Positions 4,867 to 5,446 of a stretch of 5,446 nt of DNA are shown here, piece by piece. Position 1 is the stretch's first letter, and the number at the start of each line of letters is the position of its first letter. Both the position numbers and the translations under genes were made by a program. The stretch comes from an uncultured Oscillospiraceae bacterium (GTDB lineage Bacteria > Bacillota > Clostridia > Oscillospirales > Oscillospiraceae), in the NCBI GenBank assembly GCA_934569215.1, contig CAKTKF010000105.1, positions 1-5,446 of the forward strand, in the 5' to 3' direction. A model generated the notes under the pieces. The model searched no databases and was not told where the DNA came from. It saw nothing but the letters and a program-made list of their open reading frames with translations.

Positions 4867-5446
4867 CTATTGTTGTAAGTGTATCAGGCACTCTGCCGCC
4901 TGCCAGGCTTCACCCATACACGCCAGGTGCAGACCCTCATGGCCGGTGTTGCCCATCACATCTCGTAGATCCAGCAGGAGCGCTTTTTTCAGGTAGTCCA
5001 TGCACTGTTCTGTTAATCCGTTCTGAAGAGCAAACAGAGCGTGGCTGGCAAAGCTCAATGTGGAATCGTGGAGGCAGATAGGTTCAAAGTCCTTCCATGC
5101 GGTGCGTTTTTCTTCCGCTGTGAAGAGCTGCGGAAGCCGCGTCATTAGGAGAAGCACATCAGCCTGTTTAATGACCTTATACCGCTGCAAACGGTCAAAA
5201 CATACATGATGGTAGCTGGCTCCGGCATCAGGTTTCAGCGTTACAGGGTCAACCGGTTCCAGCAGATGCAGGGTTTCGTCCTGGGTAAGATGTCCGGTAA
5301 CAGGGTCGTGGGGCCAGGGAATTGCGTCCCGCAGAGCCGCCATATGCTCTGTTTCTTCGGCGCTGAGGCAAAGCGCGTGATACCGTTCCGGGAGCTTGGC
5401 AAGAAGGTCTGCCGCCGCCTGGATGGCCAGGGTCAGATTGTGCTGA
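4867..5446 (-). CDS. GH65 glycoside phosphorylase-like protein, 3' part (5' end off window)
   Basis: The frame is open to the right edge and shows the last 192 residues. An internal ATG at 5343 is not the start. The fragment matches the end of the (alpha/alpha)6 barrel of glycoside hydrolase family 65 (maltose, trehalose, kojibiose and related phosphorylases), which cleave alpha-glucosides with phosphate to give beta-glucose 1-phosphate. Visible landmarks in fragment numbering: TQDE (54-57), VIKQADVLLL (91-100), whose Lys-Gln pair lines the glucose site in family members, FEPICLHDSTLS (120-131), the phosphate-site region, and GNTGHEGLHLACMGEAWQA (165-183), matching the family's NTa-GiH-A-xG-WQA. 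The catalytic acid lies upstream, outside the window. The product ends only 9 residues after WQA, where known members continue with a GFGG segment and a C-terminal beta domain; no other frame here encodes that. A terminator follows at once. The exact substrate is unknown. Confidence 0.82.
   Translation of the reverse strand, partial: QHNLTLAIQAAADLLAKLPERYHALCLSAEETEHMAALRDAIPWPHDPVTGHLTQDETLHLLEPVDPVTLKPDAGASYHHVCFDRLQRYKVIKQADVLLLMTRLPQLFTAEEKRTAWKDFEPICLHDSTLSFASHALFALQNGLTEQCMDYLKKALLLDLRDVMGNTGHEGLHLACMGEAWQAAECLIHLQQ

Noticed and set aside
1..5446. CRISPR array, tRNA, rRNA, integrase or transposase genes
   Set aside because: No regularly spaced repeats, no cloverleaf or rRNA-like stretches, and no recombinase or transposase motifs were seen on either strand.

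Overview
The window looks like chromosomal DNA from an anaerobic gut Firmicute of the Clostridia, probably Oscillospiraceae/Ruminococcaceae. The evidence is a 139-residue clostridial-type flavodoxin next to a DUF3793 protein (a family I know mainly from Clostridia), strong AGGAGG-type ribosome binding sites, consensus sigma-70-type promoters, a GPH sugar symporter and a GH65 phosphorylase-like gene. The species is inferred, not proven.

Layout. (1) 1-1590, minus strand: a complete single-gene unit for a GPH-family sugar:cation symporter, with its own promoter (1563-1591) and a hairpin terminator (26-61). (2) 1607-3111, plus strand: a two-gene unit of a SpoU/TrmH RNA 2'-O-methyltransferase and a YbaK/ProX-type aminoacyl-tRNA editing protein, from a TTGACA-N17-TAGGAT promoter to a perfect 10-bp hairpin terminator. 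The two promoters are back to back. (3) 3153-4355, plus strand: a unit with a near-consensus promoter, a palindrome over the expected transcription start, a 42-codon single-helix membrane peptide, a cysteine-rich DUF3793 protein whose GTG start overlaps the peptide's stop, and a flavodoxin. The flavodoxin and the DtxR-like shape of the palindrome suggest an iron-limitation unit. (4) 4356-4866: about 510 bases without a convincing gene but rich in dyad symmetry: a long imperfect hairpin (4484-4629), a composite hairpin with T-run (4652-4708) and a terminator shared by both directions (4815-4857). (5) 4867-5446, minus strand: the 3' end of a GH65 glycoside-phosphorylase-like gene running off the right edge. 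Its product stops right after the last helices of the catalytic barrel and lacks the usual C-terminal beta domain.

How the parts relate. The symporter and GH65 protein could both serve disaccharide use (uptake plus phosphorolysis), but they are separate units 3.3 kb apart, so this is only suggestive. The RNA methyltransferase and tRNA-editing genes form a translation-maintenance pair. The most interesting unit is peptide-DUF3793-flavodoxin: DUF3793 has no assigned function, the peptide would often be missed by gene callers, and the operator points to a testable metal-responsive control.
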